DNA of 64,000 nucleotides from Cyclobacteriaceae bacterium (GTDB lineage: Bacteria > Bacteroidota > Bacteroidia > Cytophagales > Cyclobacteriaceae). Made by a program: the position numbers and the translations under genes. The notes beneath the pieces are model-generated. The model searched no databases, had not been told where the DNA came from, and saw only the letters and a list, made by a program, of their open reading frames with translations. Location: the NCBI GenBank assembly GCA_016786585.1, contig JAEUUI010000007.1, positions 372,001 through 436,000 of the forward strand, written 5' to 3'. Below are positions 14,284-23,299 of this stretch, one piece after another; the stretch's first letter is position 1; each line of letters starts with the position of its first letter.

Positions 14284-17200
14284 TCCTTGATAATCTTTAA
14301 CGTCTTCAACCGGTTGCCCGATTTTAGTCGTAAGATATAAATCCCCGGAGGATTATTCAGTAAGGAAAGTTGTTGCTGACTCACATTCGTGAATTCCTGT
14401 ACCGACCGGCCAAGACAATCGGAGAGAAGAACATCAATCGGCTTGGGCGATTCGATTGTCAGATAGTCTTTTACCGGGTTGGGATAAACGCTGATGGTTA
14501 ATTCATCATTTTCAAATCCTGTGATGATCTCATTCAGTGCATCCGGTGTGCTTACTTTGGTGAACGTAAATGGTCCGGTTGCATTCGGTATCCGGCTGAA
14601 CGAACCTTCAGTCAGTTGTTCAGCATATACATATTGATCGATCAGGTGAATATTCTCGCCAAGCTTTTGGTTGAGCGCAACAGCCTCGCCATCATTCGAA
14701 AGCTTGAAGCCCAGGTGATCCGCTCCCTGCGACACATCTTCATCCGCCCATAGTATTTTGTAGCTGCCCGGCTGCAATGTTCCGGCTCCCGCCTGAAGCT
14801 GGTATTTCGTTGGCGTATTCAGGTTGTCTGTTAAATACAATCCTGCCAGATCAACCGCCTGCGAGCCCGCATTGTATAGTTCAATCCAGTCTTCCGCTTC
14901 ACCATTGTTATCCAGCAGGGCAGAAGGTGTAGTGCTGATCTCATTAATGACGATGTTATTGATAATTGTTCCGAAAGGTTCAAAGGCTGCTTCATAGCTG
15001 ATGTCGGAAAGAGCGGTGTCAAGCTGAACCGGCAAGGTTGATGTTTCAATGGTTTCACTTCCCAACCGAACGGAACTAAGCGACAAGTCAAAACTCAAAT
15101 CAGAGCTGGATGCATTTATCTGGTGAACTTCAACTGCCAAAACATTAGTACCCGGTTTGATAATCCCTTTTGGAATCGTGAATGCTGTGTAGGCGCCTTC
15201 AATAGTGCCGTCAAGCGCAAAGGTCGAATAGGTGATCGCTCCTCCCGGCATAGTCATGCGGGCCATCTCAACACCATTTAGATAAATTACCGCACCATCA
15301 TCTACTAAGATGTTGCCCGTTAGTTGCGACAGTCCAACGGTATCAGCAATTGAAAATGTTTTCCGGAAATAGGTCGTGGTAAACTTGTTGTTGGCATCCG
15401 GCCCGAAACTGACAACCGTTGCTTCATCACCTTCGCCATAGCCAAGTTGTGCTGCCCCGGACGACCACGAAGCATCGTTAAAGGCCGGTGTATTCCAGTT
15501 TACAGGCATGCTTCCCTGGTCGAAATATTTCCAGGTAGCACCAGTGGTAATCAGCGATACAAACTGAGATTGTCTCTTCTTGATTTTCCATTCTTTAAAT
15601 GCATAACCCAAATCGGGCACCGGCTCGATTTTTACAGGCACATTTTTGAAATATGGTTGCGTTGCATCAGCCGCGGCTGTTACTCCATTCAGTTTAAGTT
15701 TTCCCTGGCCTTGTGTTACAGCCGTTGAAATGTTAACCGTTTCATTGAGTCCGAAGAACTCCGCCATGTGCTGACGCATGAACGGTGTGCGGGCGGTTGC
15801 AAAATCGCGAAGCCGCTGAACCTCCCAGTTCCAACTGTTCATATCGCCCCACCAGCGCGCTTTATGATACGGCATTTCCTGGGCAATACGAGTCTGAAAC
15901 TGGTTAACAATCCCAATTATCCGATCCGGATCAAAGGTGGTATTCAATGCCGTGTTCATCGTTTGGATGAACCTTGCCCGGAACATCGGGTTCTCGAGAA
16001 CAAAACGAATATGCTCGGTCGACCACGGTGGATTGGGCCAGCCCGGGCCGTCAGTAGCGGTAGCAAAATTCAGGGTAGGATGGGCGGGATCGCCCACGAG
16101 GTAAAATCCAAAATCCGTATCCCATAAAACCCAGCGGAACTTCCCGTTAACGGAAGCATCGCGCCAGTACTTCATGTTATTGCCGGGCCAGTCGGTGTTG
16201 GCGAAATAAATTTCACACACCAGGTAATTGATGTATTCCTGTATATCGATGTGCTGGTCGATGAAATCGTAAGCCGCCTGCGTGGTGCGGTTCATTCCCG
16301 CAAGAGTGTTTTTATAGTTAACATATCCGGCTGCAGATCCTTCCAGGGCGTTTTCATCCCATGTTTCGATCAGATCAAGATTGTCTTTATCGACATTGTA
16401 ATTGCTTTCAAAAAAGTCAGCATCAATCTTTTCTCGAAGATTTTGAATACCCATGTATTGTCCGTTGAGGTAGAGGATAGTGGGTTGATAGTCCATGTAA
16501 TCAACATCCATCTGGCCCACGGGTAGTGCCTGCATAAACGCATCGCGAAACATGGTGACATTAAAATCATTACCGGAGTTGCGCAGCATCAGCGCACCAA
16601 ACTGGTTAATGCTCTTGTTGTCAAAGAACTTATAGTTCATGATGTTGCTGCCGTATTTGTCGCGGGCTTTAATCGCGAACGCCTTCTGTGGTTGATTGCG
16701 CGAACAGTTTCCCCCGATACGAACATCTACCGATTGATTGAATAAGCGATTACCGTCTTTGTCGTAGTATTCAAACACTGCGTGACGATCCCAGTCCTGG
16801 TTCCAGTTCACGGCATTTCCGTTGCAGTAACCAGGAACCCCGTTTGTTCCTTCTACATAAATTCCGATGGTGTTATCGTAGAGATATTCGGAGCGCATGG
16901 AAATTGAAATCACCGGCAATGAAAACACGTGTTCATTAATAAAATAGGTTTGTGTTTCAGTTTCGCCCGGAAGGAAGCCGGCAAGAAAAGCTTTTGCTTT
17001 TATCGTGATGGTCTGACTTAACGGTATCGGTGAGGTAAAGAGTGGTGAGCTGGCTACCGGCTCGCTGCCATCCGTAGTATACCGGATCTCAGCGCCGGCT
17101 TTTCCATGCGTAAATGAGAGCTGTATCGTGCCGGAGTAGCGTCCGCCAGTAACGGAGAATTTTGGTTTCGCAAGTTGTTGCAAGGCGCTTAACGGATTGT

Positions 17201-17666
17201 TTCCCGTTCCCGGTGTTGGAACGGAAAGATATGCCCAGCTGCCGATGCCGTTTGTTGTACGGCCGTACGCAATGTTGGTAAACTGTTTAGGATAGGTAAT
17301 CTTATCCATCAGTTGTCCCTGACTGTTCGATACTACCACATCTTCGCCATCGCTGTCTAATGTGAAGTTGGTATGCCGGCCGGTGTTTTCGCTATCACAC
17401 CAAAAAATAATAAAGCCGTTGGCAGGAATAGTTGTGTTGGCAGGTACGCGCCATTTCAGGGGGTTATTCTGATCATCGGATAAGTAAAATCCGCCAATGT
17501 TTACCGATGAAGAACTTGTGTTGGTTAATTCAACCCAGGAGGAAAAGTTGAAAAAATCCGGATCATAAACGATATCGGCATTACCCGGACAAACTTCATT
17601 GAGCACTACTTGTGCAGATGATGCACTAGTGACTAACAGGAACAAAACAAAAAACAGCCTCTTCAT
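14280..17666 (-). CDS. CotH-kinase family surface protein with two lamin-tail domains and a T9SS type A sorting domain
   Basis: This 1128-residue exported protein has a signal peptide (MKRLFFVLFLLVTSASSAQ) and then a lamin-tail-like domain (about 20-130), a chitobiase/hexosaminidase C-terminal-like domain (about 165-235, with AEIRYTTDGSEPVASSPLF), and a CotH-type kinase domain (about 245-600, with LWDTDFGFY as the metal-binding DxDFG-like motif). A beta-sandwich region with LVDDGAVIYLNGVEMAR-like sequence and a second lamin-tail domain (about 905-1020) come next. It ends in the T9SS type A sorting domain (SVYPNPVKDYLTIESP to the end). CotH proteins are atypical kinases that phosphorylate spore-coat proteins in Bacillus; a surface substrate here is unknown. 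It is the fifth gene of the operon starting at 21899. Confidence 0.9.
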   Translation of the reverse strand: MKRLFFVLFLLVTSASSAQVVLNEVCPGNADIVYDPDFFNFSSWVELTNTSSSSVNIGGFYLSDDQNNPLKWRVPANTTIPANGFIIFWCDSENTGRHTNFTLDSDGEDVVVSNSQGQLMDKITYPKQFTNIAYGRTTNGIGSWAYLSVPTPGTGNNPLSALQQLAKPKFSVTGGRYSGTIQLSFTHGKAGAEIRYTTDGSEPVASSPLFTSPIPLSQTITIKAKAFLAGFLPGETETQTYFINEHVFSLPVISISMRSEYLYDNTIGIYVEGTNGVPGYCNGNAVNWNQDWDRHAVFEYYDKDGNRLFNQSVDVRIGGNCSRNQPQKAFAIKARDKYGSNIMNYKFFDNKSINQFGALMLRNSGNDFNVTMFRDAFMQALPVGQMDVDYMDYQPTILYLNGQYMGIQNLREKIDADFFESNYNVDKDNLDLIETWDENALEGSAAGYVNYKNTLAGMNRTTQAAYDFIDQHIDIQEYINYLVCEIYFANTDWPGNNMKYWRDASVNGKFRWVLWDTDFGFYLVGDPAHPTLNFATATDGPGWPNPPWSTEHIRFVLENPMFRARFIQTMNTALNTTFDPDRIIGIVNQFQTRIAQEMPYHKARWWGDMNSWNWEVQRLRDFATARTPFMRQHMAEFFGLNETVNISTAVTQGQGKLKLNGVTAAADATQPYFKNVPVKIEPVPDLGYAFKEWKIKKRQSQFVSLITTGATWKYFDQGSMPVNWNTPAFNDASWSSGAAQLGYGEGDEATVVSFGPDANNKFTTTYFRKTFSIADTVGLSQLTGNILVDDGAVIYLNGVEMARMTMPGGAITYSTFALDGTIEGAYTAFTIPKGIIKPGTNVLAVEVHQINASSSDLSFDLSLSSVRLGSETIETSTLPVQLDTALSDISYEAAFEPFGTIINNIVINEISTTPSALLDNNGEAEDWIELYNAGSQAVDLAGLYLTDNLNTPTKYQLQAGAGTLQPGSYKILWADEDVSQGADHLGFKLSNDGEAVALNQKLGENIHLIDQYVYAEQLTEGSFSRIPNATGPFTFTKVSTPDALNEIITGFENDELTISVYPNPVKDYLTIESPKPIDVLLSDCLGRSVQEFTNVSQQQLSLLNNPPGIYILRLKSGNRLKTLKIIKE

Positions 17667-17715
17667 CGATTCCTTGACCTATAATGTTAATAACGACCGA
17701 AAAATATATGTAACC

Positions 17716-18954
17716 TTAATCCCGCAGGATTTCGAGGTTATGCGATAAATAGTTTGTCAGCGGCAATTGCTGCAAGGCATCGGTGCTTGCCAGCCACTCG
17801 GTATATGTAACAAGAATATTCTGCTTGAGCTTCAGCGCAAGTTCTTCCAGTTTGATCAGGTTGCTTTTAAACCGAACGCCAGCCACGGGATTACTTTTCT
17901 GAATGGTGTTTAGTGTCCGTGCCAGCGAACTTACGTTCAGCGTATTTATTTTTTCTTCGATTCTGCGATGGCTTGCAATCAGGTCGCGAAGCTGTTGCTG
18001 AAGGCGTGCCTGGTCTTTACTCACTTCAATCTTTGCTTCCTTTAATTCCTGCTGCGACTCGATCGATTCAAGCCTGCGTTTGGTCATGTCGCCCTTATTG
18101 GGATTAAATACCGGGATGGTTACACCCAACCCGATGCTCCACGGCTTTCTTCCCTGGTCGATCCGGAAATCCTGATACTTGGCCTGGAGGTATCCGAAGT
18201 TAATGTTGTTGCGCTCAAGCTTAAACTCCCGATCTGCCAGATCAATTTTTTTCTGGTAGTAGGAAAGTGTCGTTGCTTCCGGCATCGTTGTTTGCAGACT
18301 GTCGAGGAGTTTTTCAATTTGTGCGATGGTGATAACCTCCGAAAGATTCCACTGTCTGGCGGTTTGTGCAGCATCGGGGAAAATAGAAATTACTTTACGA
18401 ACCGCGTTCTCGGCTTCATACATCGCTTCATCGGCTTCAACCGACTTATCCATTTCTTCGAGCTTCATGTCTACATAGTCTTCGCCATCGAAGTAACCCG
18501 AAAGCTGTTGTTTCTCCAGCATCGACAGCGAAGTCTGCGTAAGTTCAAGCTTGCGCTGCGCGAGCTCGCGAAGGCTTGCATACGTAACAAGCTCAATGAT
18601 TAATGTATACCGTTGTAACAAAGCTTCCTTCAGTACAACACCTTTCTCAAGCGCGAGGCTTGCCTTCAGTTCTTTGAAGTAAAGATTGTTCTGACGCACT
18701 TCCCACGGGTTGGATGGATTCAGACGCAGTGCATACTCCTGACGGTTTGGATCAAGCTGGTTGCTCTCGGTTCTGAACTCGAACTTCTGTACAGGTGCGA
18801 GCCGGTAAGGTTTATTATTGAGGTAGTCGACCTGCAGATCGAACATGCTTACGGCAGGATCGTTCTTGGCGGCATTGATAAAACTTCCGAATGCTGATTG
18901 AGCCGAAACATAATTCGCAACAAAAAGAAGAATAAGGAATAGTACCCGCCTCAT
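17716..18954 (-). CDS. TolC-like outer-membrane efflux protein
   Basis: This 412-residue protein has a signal peptide (MRRVLFLILLFVANYVSAQ) and long heptad-rich helical regions (about 90-230 and 260-390, for example LAQRKLELTQTSLSMLEKQ and ESQQELKEAKIEVSKDQAR) typical of TolC-family channel subunits. An extended N-terminal stretch with EYALRLNPSNPWEVRQNN is unlike classic TolC. It lies 5 bp downstream of the HlyD-like adaptor gene, the usual pairing for an export channel. It would form, or contribute to, the outer-membrane conduit of the predicted assembly. The match is by architecture more than by strong motifs. Confidence 0.75.
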   Translation of the reverse strand: MRRVLFLILLFVANYVSAQSAFGSFINAAKNDPAVSMFDLQVDYLNNKPYRLAPVQKFEFRTESNQLDPNRQEYALRLNPSNPWEVRQNNLYFKELKASLALEKGVVLKEALLQRYTLIIELVTYASLRELAQRKLELTQTSLSMLEKQQLSGYFDGEDYVDMKLEEMDKSVEADEAMYEAENAVRKVISIFPDAAQTARQWNLSEVITIAQIEKLLDSLQTTMPEATTLSYYQKKIDLADREFKLERNNINFGYLQAKYQDFRIDQGRKPWSIGLGVTIPVFNPNKGDMTKRRLESIESQQELKEAKIEVSKDQARLQQQLRDLIASHRRIEEKINTLNVSSLARTLNTIQKSNPVAGVRFKSNLIKLEELALKLKQNILVTYTEWLASTDALQQLPLTNYLSHNLEILRD

Positions 18955-18959
18955 GATGC

Positions 18960-19973
18960 CTATCGGATTAACACTTTTTCACCATTGGCGAAATTGTTCG
19001 AAGCAGGAATTTCAATAAAAACCTCTCTTCCAAAGGCTTTAACAGCCGTTGATTTCTGAAGAATGTCAGGCAGTTGCGTTACCGCTCCATATCCGATTAC
19101 ACGACCCGTGGTTCGGATAGAACTATTTCCGTAAGCTGACACGCGAACCGAATCACCGACAGCAAAGGTGTTATTATTTTTACCGGCCAGATAGCCGATT
19201 ACCGTTGTTGGATGCACCGGAGTGATCGACAGCAGTTCGGTATACGAGCTTACCTGCTCGCCCGGTTTTACGTACACACTGGTTACCACACCGTCTGACC
19301 CGGCATATTTTACAAGATTCGTACGTTCGGTTTTTAATAAATCGAGCTCCTGTTCAAGAAGTTTGATTTGATTGTTGAGCAGTTGTTGTTCAATAAATCC
19401 TTCCTGACGGATATCTGCTTCCTTGATTACCATCGCTTGCTTGTGTTGAGCCTTTTGTTTGTAGAGCGCGTTTAGTTTTACCCGCAACGGATTGTCAGCT
19501 TCATTCCACACCGATGTGTCGCTGCCTGCGGCAAGTTCTTTGGTAATTTTTTTGTTCAGCTGAATTTCGCTTTTGGTTTGCGCGATTTCAGTTTCCAACT
19601 CTTCCAGCGGAATTCCCTGATCGGCACGCAAATAGTCGACTTGTGCCTGGATGAGCCGTGCTTTGCTTTGCTGCTCATCTTTCAGTAACACAATGCGATT
19701 ACTGATTTTGTCAATATTCATTTCAAGTTCGATGCTGCTAAGTTCTACCAGCAACTCACCTGTTTTTACCTGCTGACCGGCAACAACGCGAACCGTTTTG
19801 ATGAGGGCCGATCGTTCGGAATTGATCTTGTATTCTTTTACTTCGGTAATGCCGATGGAAGAGTAATCGCTTCCGCGGAAGTATTTGCTGCTGATCCAGA
19901 TCATGCCAGCGAATACCACGATAATTAAACCGTAGAACCAGTTAATGCCGGAGGTATGTTTGTCGTTAGGCAT
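18960..19973 (-). CDS. HlyD-like periplasmic adaptor (membrane fusion) protein
   Basis: This 337-residue protein has one N-terminal membrane anchor (about residues 12-32), a split lipoyl-like domain (SALIKTVRVVAGQQVKTGEL and later GSDGVVTSVYVKPGEQVSSY), a long coiled-coil hairpin between them (about 85-225) and a C-terminal beta-barrel. This is the layout of HlyD/EmrA-type adaptors that bridge an inner-membrane transporter and TolC. No ABC, RND or MFS pump is encoded beside it; instead its start overlaps the end of the DUF4956 membrane protein by 8 bp. The adaptor call is firm; its inner-membrane partner is inferred to be DUF4956. Confidence 0.85.
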   Translation of the reverse strand: MPNDKHTSGINWFYGLIIVVFAGMIWISSKYFRGSDYSSIGITEVKEYKINSERSALIKTVRVVAGQQVKTGELLVELSSIELEMNIDKISNRIVLLKDEQQSKARLIQAQVDYLRADQGIPLEELETEIAQTKSEIQLNKKITKELAAGSDTSVWNEADNPLRVKLNALYKQKAQHKQAMVIKEADIRQEGFIEQQLLNNQIKLLEQELDLLKTERTNLVKYAGSDGVVTSVYVKPGEQVSSYTELLSITPVHPTTVIGYLAGKNNNTFAVGDSVRVSAYGNSSIRTTGRVIGYGAVTQLPDILQKSTAVKAFGREVFIEIPASNNFANGEKVLIR

Positions 19974-20637
19974 TGGCAGGCTCGTTTACAGTAATCTTCG
20001 GTTGACTGAGTCCTTCCACCACCATCAGGGCATTGAACAAAACATCTTTCTCCTGCTCTTTATGAAAGGTGATCGCATACTGATATCGCGTTTCACCGCT
20101 TTTCGAAACGTTAATTGTAACCAGCCGGTGTGCTGCAGTATGTTGTTCGATAATCTTTATCACATTATTTAAATCCTGCGTGTTTTTAAGATTGAAGAAC
20201 AGCATGTTCGGGCTGGTGAAGCTTCGGAAAGGCGACAGGTGCAACAGTACAGCCACAAAACAGAACAAAATCGTCCCGGCAAACGACACCGTGAATCCAT
20301 AAACACCTACTGCAAGGCCGGTGCTTAATGCTGCGAAGAGAAACAGAACATCACGCGGATCATCAATGCGGGTACGGAAACGAATAATGGCCATCGCTCC
20401 AAACACACCAAGGCCACGAGCAAGACTGTCGCCAATGGCCATCATTACCATGGCCGTGACAATCGAACCAAGAATCAATGACTGGAAGAAGTTTTTAGGA
20501 TAATACTCTCCTGTAAACGTAAGGCGATGCGTAATCGCCACGATAGACGACAACACAAAACTCCACGCAAAGCAGTAGAGAACATTTATCAGCTGGGGGT
20601 ATTCATATACCGGCTGATCGGGGAATAGCTCGAACAT
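19966..20637 (-). CDS. DUF4956 integral membrane protein
   Basis: This 223-residue protein has about four membrane segments in its first 135 residues, including LGVFGAMAIIRFRTRIDDPR near residue 74, the hallmark of DUF4956 and reminiscent of the MgtC/SapB core. A cytoplasmic alpha/beta domain follows (about 140-223). From memory, DUF4956 genes are often found beside VTC-domain (polyphosphate polymerase) and CotH genes; CotH is present here, but no VTC-domain gene is. It starts 11 bp after the lamin-tail lipoprotein and overlaps the adaptor gene by 8 bp. Its biochemical role is unknown; position suggests it replaces the pump of a tripartite export system. Confidence 0.82.
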   Translation of the reverse strand: MFELFPDQPVYEYPQLINVLYCFAWSFVLSSIVAITHRLTFTGEYYPKNFFQSLILGSIVTAMVMMAIGDSLARGLGVFGAMAIIRFRTRIDDPRDVLFLFAALSTGLAVGVYGFTVSFAGTILFCFVAVLLHLSPFRSFTSPNMLFFNLKNTQDLNNVIKIIEQHTAAHRLVTINVSKSGETRYQYAITFHKEQEKDVLFNALMVVEGLSQPKITVNEPANA

Positions 20638-20648
20638 GGATAAATCTT

Positions 20649-21899
20649 TTACTCGTTAGAAGCGCCAGGGGTCGGACTGGTAAACTGCTGCCAGGTTGAA
20701 CCGCCATCGACCATCGCACCAAAGGATTTGTTATCGTCTTGCGCACCAAAGTCTTTGCTGTTGATCTTGCGTCCATCAATGTAGAACAAGCCTACGGATT
20801 CACCGCTCTTGCTCAGCTTGAAGTTCATATGCAACGGCCCCTGACTGCCCTGCTCGTCGGCCCAGAATACCAGGAATCCACCGGCTGGAATGGTTACACC
20901 GTTCGGGATTTTTGATTTGAACGGATCGTTCAGATCATCCGACAAATACATTCCGCTTAAATCAATGGTCGAAGCGCTGCTGTTATAAATTTCGATCCAG
21001 TCATCAAATTCCTCTACCCCGCCATCATCATCCGGGCAGCATGTCGTGCTGGAGGCCATAATTTCGTTAACATGGAGTGCCGGCAATGCATCGTCATTTA
21101 ATAAATAGTGATAAGAATCATCCGGTGCATCGAATGGTTTGTAACTCACCGCTCCTGTGGTAGCCTTTGCTTCCACATAATAATTCATACGTCCGGTAAC
21201 TCCGGCTCCCTGCGCAGGAATAGTACCGGTGTAGTAATTGCCGATTTTGGTCAGGGCAACAGAAGCGTACGCAGCACCCTCAAAGCTGTAATAAAGTTTT
21301 ACCGTGCTGAGTTGATCAGTGTTCGTTAACTCGGCCTGGATGGTAACATCCTGATTGAGTCCCGGCACAAGGGGAGTGCGAATGATGGTAGTAATAGCGG
21401 GCGCGTTAGATTCATTGTTTGACGAACCTTCGCTGGTAATGCCTGAGATGGCAAAGTTATCGGACCCGTCCGGGTAACGGCCATACGACTGGCCATTATC
21501 AAGTTTCGGATAGGTAACGGATTCAGCGATTTCTCCGCTGGCATTTTTTAACGTTACCGTTTCACCGTCCGATGAAAGCTTGAAGTTTGTATGCAAGCCA
21601 TTGTTGGTGTCATCACAGAAAATTACGAGGTAGCCATTAGCAGGCACAGTTATTCCATCCGGCAATTGGTAGTCAACGTCACCATCGTCCTGAATGCGAT
21701 AGCCACTAATGTCTTTATCGCTGACTGTGGAATTGTATAATTCAACCCAGTCATCACCGGATGCAGAAATTTCATTGATAAACAAGCCTTCTGCGGCTGT
21801 AATTCGTGGCTCCTTGTCTTCATCGGAAGAACAGTTGCTAATCAATACGAGTGTGCAGAGCGCAGAAAAAGAGAGAGCAAACTTCACAAAATTCTTCAT
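20649..21899 (-). CDS. Lamin-tail-domain lipoprotein
   Basis: This 416-residue lipoprotein has signal MKNFVKFALSFSALCTLVL ending in ISNC-SS; Asn before the Cys is unusual for a lipobox. Two lamin-tail-like domains are seen (about 33-140, with GDDWVELYNSTV and GLHTNFKLSSDGETVTL, and about 275-400, with FDDWIEIYNSSAS and MNFKLSKSGESVGLF), separated by an immunoglobulin-like linker. ATG at 21899 is preferred over the in-frame ATG at 21926 because the extra nine residues spoil the signal peptide. It leads the operon DUF4956-HlyD-TolC-CotH-rnhA and shares its domain type with the CotH protein, suggesting the two act on, or bind, the same structure. Confidence 0.85.
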   Translation of the reverse strand: MKNFVKFALSFSALCTLVLISNCSSDEDKEPRITAAEGLFINEISASGDDWVELYNSTVSDKDISGYRIQDDGDVDYQLPDGITVPANGYLVIFCDDTNNGLHTNFKLSSDGETVTLKNASGEIAESVTYPKLDNGQSYGRYPDGSDNFAISGITSEGSSNNESNAPAITTIIRTPLVPGLNQDVTIQAELTNTDQLSTVKLYYSFEGAAYASVALTKIGNYYTGTIPAQGAGVTGRMNYYVEAKATTGAVSYKPFDAPDDSYHYLLNDDALPALHVNEIMASSTTCCPDDDGGVEEFDDWIEIYNSSASTIDLSGMYLSDDLNDPFKSKIPNGVTIPAGGFLVFWADEQGSQGPLHMNFKLSKSGESVGLFYIDGRKINSKDFGAQDDNKSFGAMVDGGSTWQQFTSPTPGASNE

Positions 21900-21996
21900 C
21901 CTTCTATTCGAAATAAATCCTACCATAACAATCTGTTAAAGGTAAGGTAATATTCGAAAAAATACACGGAGAGTTGTATCCGCGACCTTATGGGTG

Positions 21997-22566
21997 TTAG
22001 GATGGAAAGACGTGATCTTTGAAGATCTTCACCGCAATGGCCAGCAGGATAACGCCAAATATTCTGCGGAGTACGGCAAAGCCTGCCTTGCCAATGACGC
22101 GTTCCAGCCAGGCGGACAATCGAAGTACCACGTACACAAAAACAAGATTGATAATAATCCCGATCAGGATGTTCACTTCGGCATAAACGGCACGTAACGA
22201 CAGGATGGTGGTTAAGGTACCCGCACCGGCGATCAATGGAAAGGCGATCGGAACGATTGAGCCTGTTCCCTTCGCATCCGGGTCATCTTTAATGAGCGTA
22301 ATGCCAAGAATCATTTCCATCGCTACAATAAAGATTACGATGGCACCGGCTACCGCGAACGATGCTACATCCAGCCCAAAGAGGTTTAGGATTGATTGCC
22401 CGAGAAAAAGAAAGGCGATCATCAGCACGGCTGAGATGATTGTTGCCTTTTCGGCATGGATTCTTCCTTCGCGCTTGCGGATGTTAATGATAAATGGGAT
22501 TGAACCCAGGATATCGATTACAGAAAACAGGATAAGCGTGACAGAAAATATCTCCTTGAAATTCAT
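21997..22566 (-). CDS. MarC family membrane protein
   Basis: This 189-residue protein has six predicted membrane helices. Typical MarC/UPF0056 signatures are FSVIDILGSIPFI near the start, AFPLIAGAGTLTTIL in the middle and a second half that mirrors the first. MarC proteins were once linked to multiple antibiotic resistance; their transport function is still unsettled. The gene lies 25 bp downstream of the TPR protein and 97 bp upstream of the lamin-tail lipoprotein gene, so it could be either the end of one transcript or a bridge to the next. Confidence 0.9.
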   Translation of the reverse strand: MNFKEIFSVTLILFSVIDILGSIPFIINIRKREGRIHAEKATIISAVLMIAFLFLGQSILNLFGLDVASFAVAGAIVIFIVAMEMILGITLIKDDPDAKGTGSIVPIAFPLIAGAGTLTTILSLRAVYAEVNILIGIIINLVFVYVVLRLSAWLERVIGKAGFAVLRRIFGVILLAIAVKIFKDHVFPS

Positions 22567-22591
22567 GCTGCAAAGCTACGCAAAAAGAAGT

Positions 22592-23254
22592 TTACCGCAC
22601 TTTTGAAGGCTCCTCCATGCGTTGCAGGCAAACCTTCGAGAGTTCATGATCAGGATCAATCGCCAGGGCACGATTAAAATATTGTTTTGCAGAAATGAGG
22701 TCGCCCAGCTTCTGGTAACATTCGCCAATGGAAAATTCGGCCAGGGCGCTGTACGGATGAATCGTTAATGAAAGGTTAAAGTCATCGATTGCTTCCTGCC
22801 ACCGGCCCAAATCCATTTTGCAAAAGGCGCGGTTGTCGAGTGCTTCGTAGAGTGTAGGAAACAGATCAATAGCTTTCGAATATTTTTCGATAGCCTCTTC
22901 ATGCTTCTTCTGATCGGTGAGCGCGTATCCTTCGTGAAAATAACGTGTTGCTTCCTGGATGATGGAGTCAATGTTTTGCGTTTGACGCAGGTACTCGTGG
23001 TAGCCCATGAGTTCTTCGTCGCGCACGATGCTTTTCTTGAACAGAACCGGATTCTCGAATCCGCCCTTGTCAATTGGAAAGTGATAGATAAAAACCGTCA
23101 GGTCGTCACACTTTTCGGGATCGGGCAGCTTGTCTGAAGGTGAGTATCCCAGTACATGATAGGTATTGAAATCATGGTCGACCTTCAACACTTTGTGCAG
23201 GTGATATTTGTTTTCAATAATCGTGTAGAAGATATCGCCTTCTGTAAATTCCAT
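22592..23254 (-). CDS. Tetratricopeptide repeat protein
   Basis: This 220-residue protein has an N-terminal 90-residue domain beginning MEFTEGDIFYTIIENKYHLH, of a kind I do not recognise. Three TPR units follow from about residue 105 (ATRYFHEGYALTDQKKHEEA, LYEALDNRAFCKMDLGRWQE, ALAEFSIGECYQKLGDLISA). No signal peptide; it is cytoplasmic and likely mediates protein contacts. It lies 45 bp downstream of the antiporter gene and 25 bp upstream of marC. Confidence 0.82.
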   Translation of the reverse strand: MEFTEGDIFYTIIENKYHLHKVLKVDHDFNTYHVLGYSPSDKLPDPEKCDDLTVFIYHFPIDKGGFENPVLFKKSIVRDEELMGYHEYLRQTQNIDSIIQEATRYFHEGYALTDQKKHEEAIEKYSKAIDLFPTLYEALDNRAFCKMDLGRWQEAIDDFNLSLTIHPYSALAEFSIGECYQKLGDLISAKQYFNRALAIDPDHELSKVCLQRMEEPSKVR

Positions 23255-23299
23255 AGCGGTTGTGGGACCGGATACGAAGATACTTGTTTATTTGAGATT

